The notes: a model not told the origin generated them from the sequence alone. DNA of 64,000 bases from an uncultured Alteromonadaceae bacterium (GCA_947494925.1 CANLWS010000001.1:434001-498000), one strand, 5' to 3'. Numbered from the stretch's first letter, positions 1 to 8,314 are shown. Program-made: numbers and translations.

Positions 1-1316
1 TTAGGTTCAAACCTGCGCCCCAATTTAAAATCCAACTCATCTATCGAACCATTGTACGTGGCTGGAGGGAAAGATTGTGCCGCAACTGACCAGGACAAAT
101 TCGGCATATTTGTCCAACGCGCATTGGGGTCCTGTTGATAGTCGTCAATGATCCATTTATGTATTAGAAGGTTTATTTTAGAGAGCGAAATGACAGCATT
201 TTTTTCAGGGTCATAGTCGTCCCGCTCGAAAATGTTGGGGAAAGTTTTCCCAGGGGGACTAGCTAATAAGCGAGAATTGACAGTTCCAAAGAAACGTTCC
301 ACAGAAGCTTTTAGGTAGGGCTTCTTAGTTGGGTTTTTGCCAACATGCATACCCAACTCTGCACACGCTAATTTAAAATCTTTGTCATCAAACTCTCGCC
401 CATTATCTGTAACTAATAATTCGATTAGCCCCGAACATATCCATTCATTATTTACCTGAGGATAATTCTCTTTGACATAGCTTTTGGGCAATATTGCATT
501 TTTTAGGGCGTGGCCAACTGAAACAAAACTGGGTGGTTCAAACCCTAAATAAAAACCCACGACCGACAAGCTGAAAGAATCTATCAACAAGGTCAACCAC
601 GGGCGCCCCATAGGTATGAAATAGATATCGTCAATAACGAACAAGTCCAGTCTTGTGTGGTCAACTTCGACCCTTTCCAGAATTCTTGTTGTCTTTATTT
701 TTTGACCAATTGCTCGAAATTCATTATTGGCGGCGGTTAGCCCTTTTCTCGCTTTTAATTCCTCAAACGGCGTAATTTTTCCCACTCTCAAGCGTAACGC
801 TTCTGACGAAATACATTGCAATTGAGTGTTACTGCCTTTGTTGTGTCTTGAAACCAAAGTTTCCAGAAAACGATGGCCCTCTGCAAGATTGGGTCTCTCA
901 GCAGACATAATTCTCCCTATTGCTTCTGCTATTAGCGGCTCTAAAAGAGGATCCGTTTTGAAGTTCGAGTTTCCTTTCGTTATTTGCGGAACGAGAGCTA
1001 CGATATCGAAGTCAGATGATTTAAAAAGAGACCACCACCTGGCCAAGGTTCGCCAACTAGGAATATCATTGCCAAATTCCCTGACAAGTTCAGGCAATAA
1101 GGGTGTAATAGTTTTTTCTGTGAAACTTCTGACTCCAGCTTTTAAAAGATATTTAATAAGATTCAGTCGATGTATTGCTTGATCACGTTGCGTGGTCGTA
1201 AAAACAGAAAGCGCCCTAAAAGTTGCAGGCTCAGTTGGTTGTAACCCATCTGGCATTGAACAATTTTCTTCAACACCCAGATCGAAGAGTCCTGAAAACG
1301 TGTCTTCGGAAGCCAT
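1..1316 (-). CDS. tnsB: Tn7-like transposase TnsB (DDE integrase family), 3' end outside window
   Basis: Catalyses strand transfer of the transposon 3' ends. The reading frame starts at ATG 1316 and stays open to position 1, giving at least 438 residues; Tn7 TnsB is about 700. The RNase H-fold triad is visible: D219 in the motif VEVDHT, D304 in LLVTDNG, and E340 in ASVERFFG. The last two are separated by 35 residues, the classic D-35-E spacing of Mu/Tn7 transposases. The N-terminal 200 residues would hold the helix-turn-helix domains that bind the end repeats. Its ATG shares one base with the tnsA stop (TAATG), so translation is probably coupled. No frameshift is seen in the visible part. Identification as a Mu/Tn7-type transposase is firm; assignment to TnsB rests on the adjacent TnsA. 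Confidence 0.92.
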   Translation of the reverse strand, partial: MASEDTFSGLFDLGVEENCSMPDGLQPTEPATFRALSVFTTTQRDQAIHRLNLIKYLLKAGVRSFTEKTITPLLPELVREFGNDIPSWRTLARWWSLFKSSDFDIVALVPQITKGNSNFKTDPLLEPLIAEAIGRIMSAERPNLAEGHRFLETLVSRHNKGSNTQLQCISSEALRLRVGKITPFEELKARKGLTAANNEFRAIGQKIKTTRILERVEVDHTRLDLFVIDDIYFIPMGRPWLTLLIDSFSLSVVGFYLGFEPPSFVSVGHALKNAILPKSYVKENYPQVNNEWICSGLIELLVTDNGREFDDKDFKLACAELGMHVGKNPTKKPYLKASVERFFGTVNSRLLASPPGKTFPNIFERDDYDPEKNAVISLSKINLLIHKWIIDDYQQDPNARWTNMPNLSWSVAAQSFPPATYNGSIDELDFKLGRRFEP

Positions 1317-1942
1317 TACTTTGAACACCAAACAATCGAATCGGAGCTGATTGGCATACTCATATCCAATTTCAGTAAATCCCGTGCAACCAATCTAAGG
1401 ATATCCGGGAAAATTTCTCTGTAGTTCTGTCCCATCCTCTGAATTAAATCCAGAATACTAAGCCGTTCAACGCGGCCCAGAATTGTCATAGCTTGATACT
1501 GCTGGTCACTGAGGTCATTTTCAGTAGAATGATAGCGATGCAAAATCTTGAGGTTATCAAGTAAGGGATACACCCTAATGTTATTTTCTGTAATTAATTC
1601 AAGCCTTCCCCCCAAGGCTTCTGCAGCCAATTGCTTGGCCTTGAATTCAGATTTGAACATTTCAGTCAGTGTTTTTTTATAGAGTTTAACCTCATAAAAA
1701 GTAGATGGAAGAGTTTCGAGACGAGCAAGAAAATCGGGGGTATAACTGTGGATTTTTCCGTCGAGTTGATATTCGAAACCCAAAGGTTGAGATTCAAATT
1801 CGAGAATTTTCATTGAATATTCAAAATGGAAACAGGCATCAAACTCTAACGTGGATTCAACTTCAATGAAGTCATCCATTTTAAAGCTGGCAAAGCGATG
1901 AATATTGTTCACCGCAGATTTGGTAAGTTTACGTTTTTTCAT
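1316..1942 (-). CDS. tnsA: Tn7-like transposase subunit TnsA (endonuclease)
   Basis: TnsA is the restriction-endonuclease-fold partner of TnsB and cleaves the 5' ends, which allows cut-and-paste rather than replicative transposition. In this 208-residue protein the nuclease core is at residues 29-86: E33 in STLEFD, D70 in YTPDF, and E84-V-K86. These match the E, D and (Q/E)xK positions of Tn7 TnsA. The C-terminal part, about 110-208, would be the TnsC/TnsB-contacting helical domain. It is clearly shorter than Tn7 TnsA (273 residues), like the short TnsA of Tn7 relatives. No good Shine-Dalgarno precedes ATG 1942, and a perfect 10-bp inverted repeat flanks the start. It is the first gene of the transposition operon. 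Confidence 0.92.
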   Translation of the reverse strand: MKKRKLTKSAVNNIHRFASFKMDDFIEVESTLEFDACFHFEYSMKILEFESQPLGFEYQLDGKIHSYTPDFLARLETLPSTFYEVKLYKKTLTEMFKSEFKAKQLAAEALGGRLELITENNIRVYPLLDNLKILHRYHSTENDLSDQQYQAMTILGRVERLSILDLIQRMGQNYREIFPDILRLVARDLLKLDMSMPISSDSIVWCSK

Positions 1943-1973
1943 GTCTAGCGCACAATTATTGTTGTAAACTTAC
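1923..1973. promoter_or_regulatory. Perfect 10-bp inverted repeat flanking the tnsA start
   Basis: GTAAGTTTAC at 1923-1932 (inside tnsA codons 4-7) and its exact reverse complement GTAAACTTAC at 1964-1973 are separated by 31 bp that include the start codon at 1940-1942. In RNA the arms would form a stem holding the tnsA start region in a loop. In DNA they could be operator half-sites. Function is inferred only. Confidence 0.4.
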
Positions 1974-1997
1974 TTAAAAGTAGTCTATTTTTTGAAC

Positions 1998-2015
1998 TAT
2001 GCCAAGGTATGCTTG
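1998..2015. repeat. Transposon-end repeat A (candidate TnsB site, innermost)
   Basis: TATGCCAAGGTATGCTTG, identical over 18 bp to repeat C. It is the innermost of three copies in direct orientation between tnsA and the element terminus. Confidence 0.75.
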
Positions 2016-2020
2016 TTGCT

Positions 2021-2038
2021 TATGTCAACGTACGCTTG
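2021..2038. repeat. Transposon-end repeat B (candidate TnsB site, middle)
   Basis: TATGTCAACGTACGCTTG differs from repeats A and C at three of 18 positions (5, 9 and 13). It begins 23 bp after repeat A and 21 bp before repeat C, so all three copies fall on nearly the same face of the helix. Confidence 0.75.
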
Positions 2039-2041
2039 GAT

Positions 2042-2059
2042 TATGCCAAGGTATGCTTG
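2042..2059. repeat. Transposon-end repeat C (candidate TnsB site, terminal)
   Basis: TATGCCAAGGTATGCTTG, exact copy of repeat A, 8 bp inside the proposed terminus at 2067. The terminal copy in Tn7-family ends is the one bound for cleavage. Confidence 0.75.
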
Positions 2060-2067
2060 GATCAACA

Positions 2068-2072
2068 TACCC
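2068..2072. other. Predicted 5-bp target duplication (TACCC)
   Basis: The five bases next to the proposed terminus ACA/TGT at 2065-2067. Tn7-family insertion duplicates 5 bp, so the same TACCC is predicted beyond the other end of the element, outside the window. Confidence 0.45.
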
Positions 2073-2075
2073 GCT

Positions 2076-2549
2076 TCACCCCACCATATATGTGCCGGTG
2101 CCGAAGGCGATGTGGGTGCCCTGTTCATTATGTAATTCCATGCGACAGACTGCTACTTTCTTACCTTTACGAATGACCTGCGCGGTAGCAATGAACTCTT
2201 CGCCTTTCCCCGGCCTCAGGTAATCAACCCGCATATCTATGGTGCCAACATTAGGTAGTTTTTTTTGAAAATCTTCCAGCGAAATATTATCAACGTCTTT
2301 CACGGCATATAAAATCGCCATTAGTCCACCCACAGTATCCAAAATTGCTGCTGTGACACCACCATGCAGAATTTTGTGGATCGGATTCCCCATCAGTTTA
2401 TTGTCCCAGGGCAGGCGAATTTCAACTTCATCCTGACTGAGTTTGTTTATGTTCAAACCTAACAATTGGTTAAAGGGCATATGTTGGCTAAACAGCTGAG
2501 TTACATGTTCTGCCAATTGTTCAGACGTGAGAGGTGATTTGGGATCCAT
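2076..2549 (-). CDS. yigI: Hotdog-fold acyl-CoA thioesterase, YigI-like
   Basis: A PaaI/YigI-type thioesterase that would hydrolyse acyl-CoA in the cytoplasm. The 157-residue protein has the hotdog signature around residues 55-75, with H62-G-G and D71 in the LHGGVTAAILD segment. I chose ATG 2549 because AGGA stands 5 bp before it; an in-frame ATG at 2594 would add 15 residues but lacks a site and collides with recQ. In Escherichia coli yigI also lies near recQ, which supports the assignment. The stop codon is 8 bp from the transposon terminus, so its 3' end is probably the element's recognition sequence. The coding sequence itself is intact. Confidence 0.8.
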   Translation of the reverse strand: MDPKSPLTSEQLAEHVTQLFSQHMPFNQLLGLNINKLSQDEVEIRLPWDNKLMGNPIHKILHGGVTAAILDTVGGLMAILYAVKDVDNISLEDFQKKLPNVGTIDMRVDYLRPGKGEEFIATAQVIRKGKKVAVCRMELHNEQGTHIAFGTGTYMVG

Positions 2550-2638
2550 AAATTTCCTGGTGTTTTTTAAGAATGACCTGTATCCAGCCTTCAATTCTGC
2601 GTAAAATACCTGTCAGTATCAAACGCAGAGTCGAATTT

Positions 2639-4456
2639 TTGTTAACTACCCAGCAATCCCCTGATCCCCAGCAATATGACATCCAGAAAATACTCAAAGA
2701 CGTTTTCGGGTATCAGGAGTTTCGGGAAGGTCAGTTCGAGGTAATTTCTGAGATACTCAATGGAACTGATTCACTGGTGTTAATGCCTACTGGTGGCGGA
2801 AAATCTCTCTGTTATCAAGTACCAGCCATTGCGCTCCCCGGGTTAACCATAGTGGTTTCACCGCTGATATCTTTGATGAAAGACCAGGTAGACTCCCTGT
2901 TGACAAGTGGTGTTAAAGCCACCTATATCAACTCTTCTTTGCAACGTGAGCAACAATTAGCAATTTATCGCGGTTTACAAAATAAAGAATACAAATTGCT
3001 TTATGTCGCTCCGGAGCGTTTGATGAAAATGGATTTCATCGAACGATTACAAAGTCTGGATATAAGCCTGTTTGCCGTTGACGAAGCCCATTGCGTTTCG
3101 CACTGGGGTCATGATTTTCGACAGGACTACCGCCTCTTGGGCCAATTGAAATCCTGGTTCCCCTCTGTACCTGTAACCGGCCTGACTGCAACTGCTGACA
3201 TTGCAACGCGTTCAGATATTATCCAGCAACTCGGACTAGAAACCCCCTTTATATTCAAAGGCAGTTTTGACCGGCCAAATATCCGCTATAACCTGTTACA
3301 GAAGTACAAAGCCACAGAGCAACTATTGAGTTATGTCAAAGGACAAGATGGTAGCGGCATTGTGTATTGCAACAGCCGGGCAAAAGTCGATGAGTTAAGC
3401 GTTAAGTTGGCCAACCAAGGTCTCAAGTGTGCTGGCTATCACGCCGGATTGGAACCGGAGATCAGAGACAAGATTCAACGGGATTTCATTCAGGACAACA
3501 TTGATATCATAGTTGCCACCGTCGCCTTTGGAATGGGAATTAATAAATCCAATGTTCGTTATGTTGTACATTATGACCTCCCAAGAAGCATTGAATCCTA
3601 TTATCAGGAGACGGGCCGTGCGGGTCGCGACGGTATGCCCTCAGAAGCGTTGCTGTTGTACGATGAAAAAGATGCAGCGCGTATCCGTCAATGGATTGCT
3701 ATGGGCGAAAATACCGAGCGACATGAAGTAGAGCTGCAAAAGTTCGCGGCAATGGAGTCATTCGCCGATGCTCAAACGTGCCGAAGGCAGGTACTACTCA
3801 ACTACTTTTCGGAATACAGTGCCAATCACTGCGGAAACTGTGACGTGTGTTTGGATCCCCCCAAGCGCTATGACGGCACCATTGAAGCTCAGAAAGTGCT
3901 GTCATGTGTATTTCGGGTTGGGCAAAGCTTTGTCAGTCAATATGTGATAGATGTGTTGCGCGGTAAATCTATCAAGAGAATTGTAGAATCTGAGCATGAC
4001 AAATTGTCCACTCATGGTGTGGGCAAAGACAAACCTGATGCTCACTGGCACAACATCATTGCCCAACTTATCCATCAAGGTTTCCTACGAATTGATATCA
4101 CGCAGAATGCCGCTTTGAAGCTCACCGAAGCCGCCCGCGCAGTTCTGAAGGGCGAAGTGAGCGTAACGCTTGCGGTGCCGAGACTAAGCCTGGACTCAGG
4201 CAAAAAGGCACAAAACGAGAAACGTTATTATGATCGCGCCTTATTCGCTAAACTAAAACACCTCAGAAAATCCATTGCGGAACAGGACGACGTTCCGCCA
4301 TTTGTGGTATTTAGTGATGCCAGTCTGGCTGATATGGCAGAAAATTTACCGCAAACGGCCAATGCGTTTCTTGCAATCAGTGGTGTAGGGCAAACCAAGC
4401 TTGAACGTTACGGTGATCGTTTTATCGAGATCATATCCCGTCATCTGGCTGACTAA
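2639..4456 (+). CDS. recQ: ATP-dependent DNA helicase RecQ
   Basis: A 3'-5' superfamily 2 helicase that works in recombination and fork repair. All parts are present: Walker A MPTGGGKS, the DEAH box followed by the aromatic-rich loop ([16 protein letters not shown]), helicase motif VI in [10 protein letters not shown], the zinc-binding cysteines (TCRRQV and HCGNCDVC), the winged helix, and a C-terminal HRDC domain. About 605 residues, close to the E. coli length of 609. TTG 2639 is preferred because it matches the family N-terminus and leaves a promoter gap to the divergent thioesterase gene. An ATG at 2573 in the same frame would add 22 residues and leave only 23 bp between the genes. Confidence 0.95.
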   Translation: MLTTQQSPDPQQYDIQKILKDVFGYQEFREGQFEVISEILNGTDSLVLMPTGGGKSLCYQVPAIALPGLTIVVSPLISLMKDQVDSLLTSGVKATYINSSLQREQQLAIYRGLQNKEYKLLYVAPERLMKMDFIERLQSLDISLFAVDEAHCVSHWGHDFRQDYRLLGQLKSWFPSVPVTGLTATADIATRSDIIQQLGLETPFIFKGSFDRPNIRYNLLQKYKATEQLLSYVKGQDGSGIVYCNSRAKVDELSVKLANQGLKCAGYHAGLEPEIRDKIQRDFIQDNIDIIVATVAFGMGINKSNVRYVVHYDLPRSIESYYQETGRAGRDGMPSEALLLYDEKDAARIRQWIAMGENTERHEVELQKFAAMESFADAQTCRRQVLLNYFSEYSANHCGNCDVCLDPPKRYDGTIEAQKVLSCVFRVGQSFVSQYVIDVLRGKSIKRIVESEHDKLSTHGVGKDKPDAHWHNIIAQLIHQGFLRIDITQNAALKLTEAARAVLKGEVSVTLAVPRLSLDSGKKAQNEKRYYDRALFAKLKHLRKSIAEQDDVPPFVVFSDASLADMAENLPQTANAFLAISGVGQTKLERYGDRFIEIISRHLAD

Positions 4457-4479
4457 ATAAAGCTGAGGTCAAATCAAAG

Positions 4480-5142
4480 TCAGGCGTAGTCGTAGTCGCC
4501 ACCTTTCTCCAGTGCTCTGAGGTAAGCCTCTCGTTGATGAATTCGACTGACGAATTCCTCAATGGCGGGAAATTGCTTGGACACGCCGCGGGCAACAGTC
4601 GCCTCAAGAGGGAAACTCATTTGAAAATCCGCGCCGGATAGTTGTTCACCCGCAAACCACTTATTACTGCTTAAGTGAGTATTCACAAACTCCAGGTTTG
4701 CCGCAATATTTGGCCCAAAGTAACCGGCCATGACTTTGTCGGCAATTTTATTAGCCACCATTTTCACAAAGAAAGGACTGGCGCTAGCACGTACTTTATC
4801 GAACACCAGTTTTGCAACCATTGGCGGCATCAAGGATCCTTCAGCGAAGTGCATCCAATAGGTATATTGGCGATGGGCTTCGGTGCCGATTTCAGGAATA
4901 AGTTGTTTCCCGTAGGTATGCGCCAAGTACTCAATGATTGCCCCAGATTCCGCAACTGTTATATCTCCATCAGTAATAACAGGAGATTTGCCCAAAGGGT
5001 GGATCAATTTCAGGGTATTGGGCGCGAGGTTGGTCACAGAGTCCCGTTTGTACTGTTTTATCTCATAATCCAACCCTAATTCTTCCAGCATCCATATGAC
5101 ACGTTGAGAACGGGAGTTATTTAGGTGGTGTACAACAATCAT
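4480..5142 (-). CDS. Glutathione S-transferase family protein
   Basis: A cytosolic GST-type protein of 220 residues. The N-terminal thioredoxin-like domain has the HHLNNSRSQR start typical of bacterial GSTs, with serines near position 10 as likely catalytic residues. It also has the KSPVI cis-proline motif and the glutathione-contacting AESGAIIEYL segment around residue 65. The rest is the helical C-terminal domain (about 90-215). It converges on recQ with 23 bp between the stop codons and appears monocistronic. The substrate cannot be told from sequence. Confidence 0.85.
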   Translation of the reverse strand: MIVVHHLNNSRSQRVIWMLEELGLDYEIKQYKRDSVTNLAPNTLKLIHPLGKSPVITDGDITVAESGAIIEYLAHTYGKQLIPEIGTEAHRQYTYWMHFAEGSLMPPMVAKLVFDKVRASASPFFVKMVANKIADKVMAGYFGPNIAANLEFVNTHLSSNKWFAGEQLSGADFQMSFPLEATVARGVSKQFPAIEEFVSRIHQREAYLRALEKGGDYDYA

Positions 5143-5238
5143 GTGCGTTCCTGTTATGTTATTTTTAAATAATACGCGCTGATATCGATTTAGATTCGTT
5201 TTATTGAGAATAAACTCAATTTGGTGATACCTAAAAGG

Positions 5239-5820
5239 TTAATTCCGCAATCCAAATGCTTTACCTTTTGTTATGACCTGTTCGCTGACCATTTTCCAAA
5301 GTTCCGGGCTGGCATCTTCGACGCAGGCATTTTTTGCCAATATCTGGGTAACAGAAATATCGTTTTCTAACCAACTTTGACAATCATTATTCAGATTCTG
5401 CAATACAGGCATCAGCCGGTCGATGGCTTTTGCAAATCTTGCATCACATGTTTCTGCTGCCTCAAACTCTTTCCAGGTCTGAAGATACCTGTCGTGCAAA
5501 GAATCTGGCAAAAGCGCAAATATACGTTCTGCAGCTTTAAGCTCATTTTCATAGTCGTCATGATTTGCGTCATAGGCGAATTTGTCTCCGGTATCTATCT
5601 CGACAATATCATGTAGCAATAGCATGGAAACCACTCTCATTGGGTCAACAGGTTGCTCTGCATACTCTGCAAGTGATAGAGCTAACAGGGCTATCTGCCA
5701 ACTGTGTTCAGCAGAATTTTCGTAACGGTTTAGTCCCACAGGTTTAGTTTTACGTTCGACATTTTTGAGCTTTTCCAGCTCAATAATAAAGCTCATGACT
5801 TGTTCGAAGTGATTTGTCAT
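5239..5820 (-). CDS. HD-domain nucleotidase-like hydrolase (HDDC2/YfbR type)
   Basis: A metal-dependent phosphohydrolase of 193 residues. The HD signature is complete: H39 in SAEHSW, H70-D71 in LLLHDIVE with E74, and D134 in KAIDRL. The SAEHSW and HDIVE context is that of the HDDC2/YfbR group, which removes phosphate from 5'-deoxynucleotides; the exact substrate is inferred. Its ATG overlaps the stop of the preceding small gene (ATGA at 5817-5820). That gene in turn abuts a cytochrome c gene, so the three probably form one transcript with coupled translation. Confidence 0.82.
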   Translation of the reverse strand: MTNHFEQVMSFIIELEKLKNVERKTKPVGLNRYENSAEHSWQIALLALSLAEYAEQPVDPMRVVSMLLLHDIVEIDTGDKFAYDANHDDYENELKAAERIFALLPDSLHDRYLQTWKEFEAAETCDARFAKAIDRLMPVLQNLNNDCQSWLENDISVTQILAKNACVEDASPELWKMVSEQVITKGKAFGLRN

Positions 5821-6140
5821 TGTTCTCTCATTTGGATTAATTTAAGACGTAGCTGTTCAGCAAACTCAGGAGGGTTTTTATTGTTGAAAAAGATATTGTT
5901 AAGATCACGAGCAGCAGAAACAGATAACTCGCTATACCAAATCACCCGACTTCCTGTCTTAAAAGCAAGCTTTTCGCGCAAATCTTCCGCCGCAAGGATA
6001 ACCTCCGAGCCACAAGAAAATTGACGAAAGGTATGGGCAGAAAAAGCAGACAGTTGGTATCCACCTATACTGGTGAGCACAAGCGCCACATCATTGCGAC
6101 GCCTGTCATTGCTATCAACAACAATTATTTTTGCAGGCAA
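5817..6140 (-). CDS. Small receiver-like protein of unknown function
   Basis: A 107-residue protein that I do not recognise with certainty. The N-terminus (AKIIVVDSNDRRRNDVALVL) resembles the first strand and helix of a response-regulator receiver, as in the degenerate receivers of FleQ-type regulators. No convincing phospho-acceptor aspartate or conserved lysine follows, and there is no output domain. Coding status is supported by tight packing: it starts at TTG 6140 directly after the cytochrome stop (TAATTG) and its stop overlaps the HD gene start by 4 bp (ATGA). A possible role as a protein-interaction partner of the HD enzyme is inference. Confidence 0.6.
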   Translation of the reverse strand: MPAKIIVVDSNDRRRNDVALVLTSIGGYQLSAFSAHTFRQFSCGSEVILAAEDLREKLAFKTGSRVIWYSELSVSAARDLNNIFFNNKNPPEFAEQLRLKLIQMREQ

Positions 6141-6464
6141 TTAACCGGCCGGGTTCAAGCCTGCATAGTAGGCTGCCAGATTGGCGATATCGTCATCGCT
6201 TAGTCCAGCGGCCATAGGTGCCATTACCATGTTTTTGCGCTCACCGTCACGAAATGCTTTTAGCTGTAGCGCCAGATACTGCTCTTTTTGCCCGGCTAGA
6301 TTCGGGTACATTGGGATCATAGAAATTCCGTTCGCACCATGACATGCAACGCAAGTAGCAGATTTTGCTTTGCCTTTGGCTGCGTCGCCTGCAAAAGCAT
6401 TAGAGCTTGCTATCGCACAACTAAGGGCAGTCATAGCAAGTATCGCAATTTTGATAGATTTCAT
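6141..6464 (-). CDS. Periplasmic class I cytochrome c
   Basis: A small electron carrier of 107 residues. The signal peptide covers residues 1-25 and ends in AFA. The single heme site is C38-V-A-C41-H42. A later methionine in the [15 protein letters not shown] segment is the probable distal ligand, and the [10 protein letters not shown] helix is typical of the family. ATG 6464 is preceded by AAAGGA at suitable spacing; the frame extends further upstream but the added residues do not look like a signal sequence. It is the first gene of the operon with the receiver-like protein and the HD hydrolase, and is divergent from selO. Confidence 0.88.
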   Translation of the reverse strand: MKSIKIAILAMTALSCAIASSNAFAGDAAKGKAKSATCVACHGANGISMIPMYPNLAGQKEQYLALQLKAFRDGERKNMVMAPMAAGLSDDDIANLAAYYAGLNPAG

Positions 6465-6532
6465 ATTGTGGTCCTTTGGTCGAGAATAGAGATAGAATAG
6501 CGCATCAATTAAATAAGTATACAGGCGCGAGC

Positions 6533-7975
6533 GTGCAATTAGATCATTCTTATGCAACTGAGCTACCAGAGCTGGTATCAGCAGTTGATATTAAACCGCT
6601 GACTCATCCCAAGCTCATTGCGCTAAATCAATCTCTTCTGAAAGAATTGCAGCTTGACCCATCTGATTTTGAGCAACAAGCGCTTATTGAATCATTGTTC
6701 ACCTCAAATGGTGTCCTGAACCGCAATGCCGTTGCTCAGAAATACGGTGGCCATCAGTTTGGACAATGGAATCCAGATTTAGGCGATGGCCGCGGGTTGT
6801 TGCTGGGCGAAGTGGTTACAAACGAACAAAAACGCTGGGACTTGCACTTAAAGGGAGCAGGTCCAACGCCTTATTCACGCTTCGGCGATGGTCGTGCTGT
6901 TTTGAGATCAACGATTCGCGAATACTTAGCCAGTGAGGCATTACATCATCTGGGTATACCTACGTCGCGTGCACTCTGCCTGATAGCCAGTAAGGAGCCG
7001 GTATATAGGGAAAAACCGGAACAAGGCGCAATGTTAATCAGGGTGAGCCAGAGTCATATCCGCTTTGGTCATTTTGAATATTATTATCACAGCAAGCAAA
7101 TGGACAAACTTCAGGCCTTGTTCGACTATACGTTTAAGCATCATTTCCCACATTGCCTGGAAGACGACAATCCCTACTATTCAATGTTGGTTGAAGTGGT
7201 TAAATCAACCGCAAAGCTGATCTCTCATTGGCAAACCATTGGGTTTAACCATGGCGTGATGAATTCCGATAATATGTCTATTCATGGGATCACATTCGAT
7301 TATGGCCCCTATGCGTTTCTGGATGATTATGAACCAGGATTTATCTGTAATCACTCCGATCATAGCGGACGTTATGCCTTTGACCGACAACCAGGGATCG
7401 GGCTTTGGAATTTGAACGCGCTGGCTCATGGATTTACCCCTTTTCTCGAGATAGAGGAGATAGAATCAGCACTCCAGTTGTTTGAGCCCGAATTACAAAC
7501 GCAATATGCGCAAATGATGCGGGCGAAGTTCGGGTTATCAGAATCTATGTCGGAAGATTTAGGGCTGATAAATGAGTGGCTGGAACTGTTACAGGCAGAC
7601 AAACGAGATTACACCCAAAGCTTCAGGCTACTTAGTGAATTTACACTGGATTCTGACAATCAAAATATTGCAGATTTCTTTATACAGCGTGATAAGGCGA
7701 GCGACTGGTTGACTAATTACAGGGAGCGCCTAATTGCAGAACAGTCTGATTGCATTAGCAGGCAATTAACGATGAAAAGCGTCAATCCGAAATTTGTTTT
7801 GAGGAACTATCTAGCCCAACAGGCTATTGAACTCGCCGAAAAGGGCGATTATTCAATGTTTTCACAATTAAACGAAGTGCTTGCGCGCCCATTTGATGAA
7901 CATCCAGAACAGGAAAGTTTTGCCAAGCCTCCTCCTGATTGGGGAAAAGCCATGGAAATATCATGCAGCAGCTAG
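6533..7975 (+). CDS. selO: Protein adenylyltransferase SelO (YdiU)
   Basis: A pseudokinase-fold enzyme that transfers AMP from ATP to protein hydroxyl side chains, linked to oxidative stress responses. The family core is obvious from [19 protein letters not shown] onward, followed by the [20 protein letters not shown] segment and [12 protein letters not shown] with the metal-binding residues. From GTG 6533 the product has 480 residues (E. coli YdiU has 478); an in-frame TTG at 6476 would add 19. The C-terminus ends C478-S-S: cysteine occupies the position that is selenocysteine in animal SELENOO. The 3' end overlaps the next small gene by 13 bp. Confidence 0.95.
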   Translation: MQLDHSYATELPELVSAVDIKPLTHPKLIALNQSLLKELQLDPSDFEQQALIESLFTSNGVLNRNAVAQKYGGHQFGQWNPDLGDGRGLLLGEVVTNEQKRWDLHLKGAGPTPYSRFGDGRAVLRSTIREYLASEALHHLGIPTSRALCLIASKEPVYREKPEQGAMLIRVSQSHIRFGHFEYYYHSKQMDKLQALFDYTFKHHFPHCLEDDNPYYSMLVEVVKSTAKLISHWQTIGFNHGVMNSDNMSIHGITFDYGPYAFLDDYEPGFICNHSDHSGRYAFDRQPGIGLWNLNALAHGFTPFLEIEEIESALQLFEPELQTQYAQMMRAKFGLSESMSEDLGLINEWLELLQADKRDYTQSFRLLSEFTLDSDNQNIADFFIQRDKASDWLTNYRERLIAEQSDCISRQLTMKSVNPKFVLRNYLAQQAIELAEKGDYSMFSQLNEVLARPFDEHPEQESFAKPPPDWGKAMEISCSS

Positions 7976-8271
7976 TTCTCAAGGAGAGCAGAATTGAGCT
8001 CATCGGGCGTGTTCTGAGAGAACCTGAAGATTTTACAGCCTGGGCTGAATCATTCTGTCACAACAACAATTTGTCAGTTCAGGACATTTATCTAGGCGCC
8101 GACCGTTTTCAGCTGAATTTTACCTATACGGGCTTAGATTTCGTTTTATTTTCCGAATCACTTTGTGAATCCTCATGGATAGAGGGGTTCCATCAATCTG
8201 CAAAGGAAAAACTCGACGAGCTATACTTGCATCTTGCAAAGGATACCCTTGTTCACAATGAACACATGTAA
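7963..8271 (+). CDS. Small cytosolic protein of unknown function, coupled to selO
   Basis: A 102-residue protein starting at ATG 7963, inside the last codons of selO, with GGA 7 bp upstream. It has no signal peptide or membrane segment. The visible pattern is an alternating helix/strand fold with an aromatic-rich strand (DRFQLNFTYTGLDFVLFSES) and a charged C-terminal helix. It may belong to a small Alteromonadales/Vibrio DUF family (DUF3630 comes to mind), but I cannot confirm that. The overlap indicates co-translation with selO. No function is proposed. Confidence 0.6.
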   Translation: MQQLVLKESRIELIGRVLREPEDFTAWAESFCHNNNLSVQDIYLGADRFQLNFTYTGLDFVLFSESLCESSWIEGFHQSAKEKLDELYLHLAKDTLVHNEHM

Positions 8272-8314
8272 TACTTTATGAATCTGAATAATTATAAATA
8301 CTGAAACCTATACA

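Larger units (their letters stand above)
1..2067 (-). mobile_element. Tn7-like transposon, tnsA-proximal end (partial)
   Basis: Seen: a TnsA-type endonuclease gene and a DDE transposase gene lie in tandem, coupled by TAATG. They are preceded by three near-identical 18-bp repeats and a terminus reading inward TGTTGATCCAAGC from position 2067. The flanking gene (thioesterase) begins immediately outside, with its stop codon 8 bp away. Known: Tn7-family elements carry tnsA and tnsB at one end, have several TnsB sites in each end, begin with TGT, and duplicate 5 bp of target; TACCC at 2068-2072 is the predicted duplication. Inferred: tnsC, tniQ/tnsD, cargo and the other end lie left of the window. 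From memory, TGTTGA is also the terminus of CRISPR-associated I-F3 Tn7-like elements, but no Cas gene is visible here. Confidence 0.88.

Noticed and set aside
826-1182. 118-codon frame on the plus strand
   Set aside because: It lies antisense to the transposase frame on the minus strand, which carries the DDE motifs and is therefore the real gene.
5203-5220. ATTGAG/CTCAAT hairpin downstream of the HD gene
   Set aside because: Six pairs only, A+T-rich loop and no T run on either strand; not supported as a terminator.
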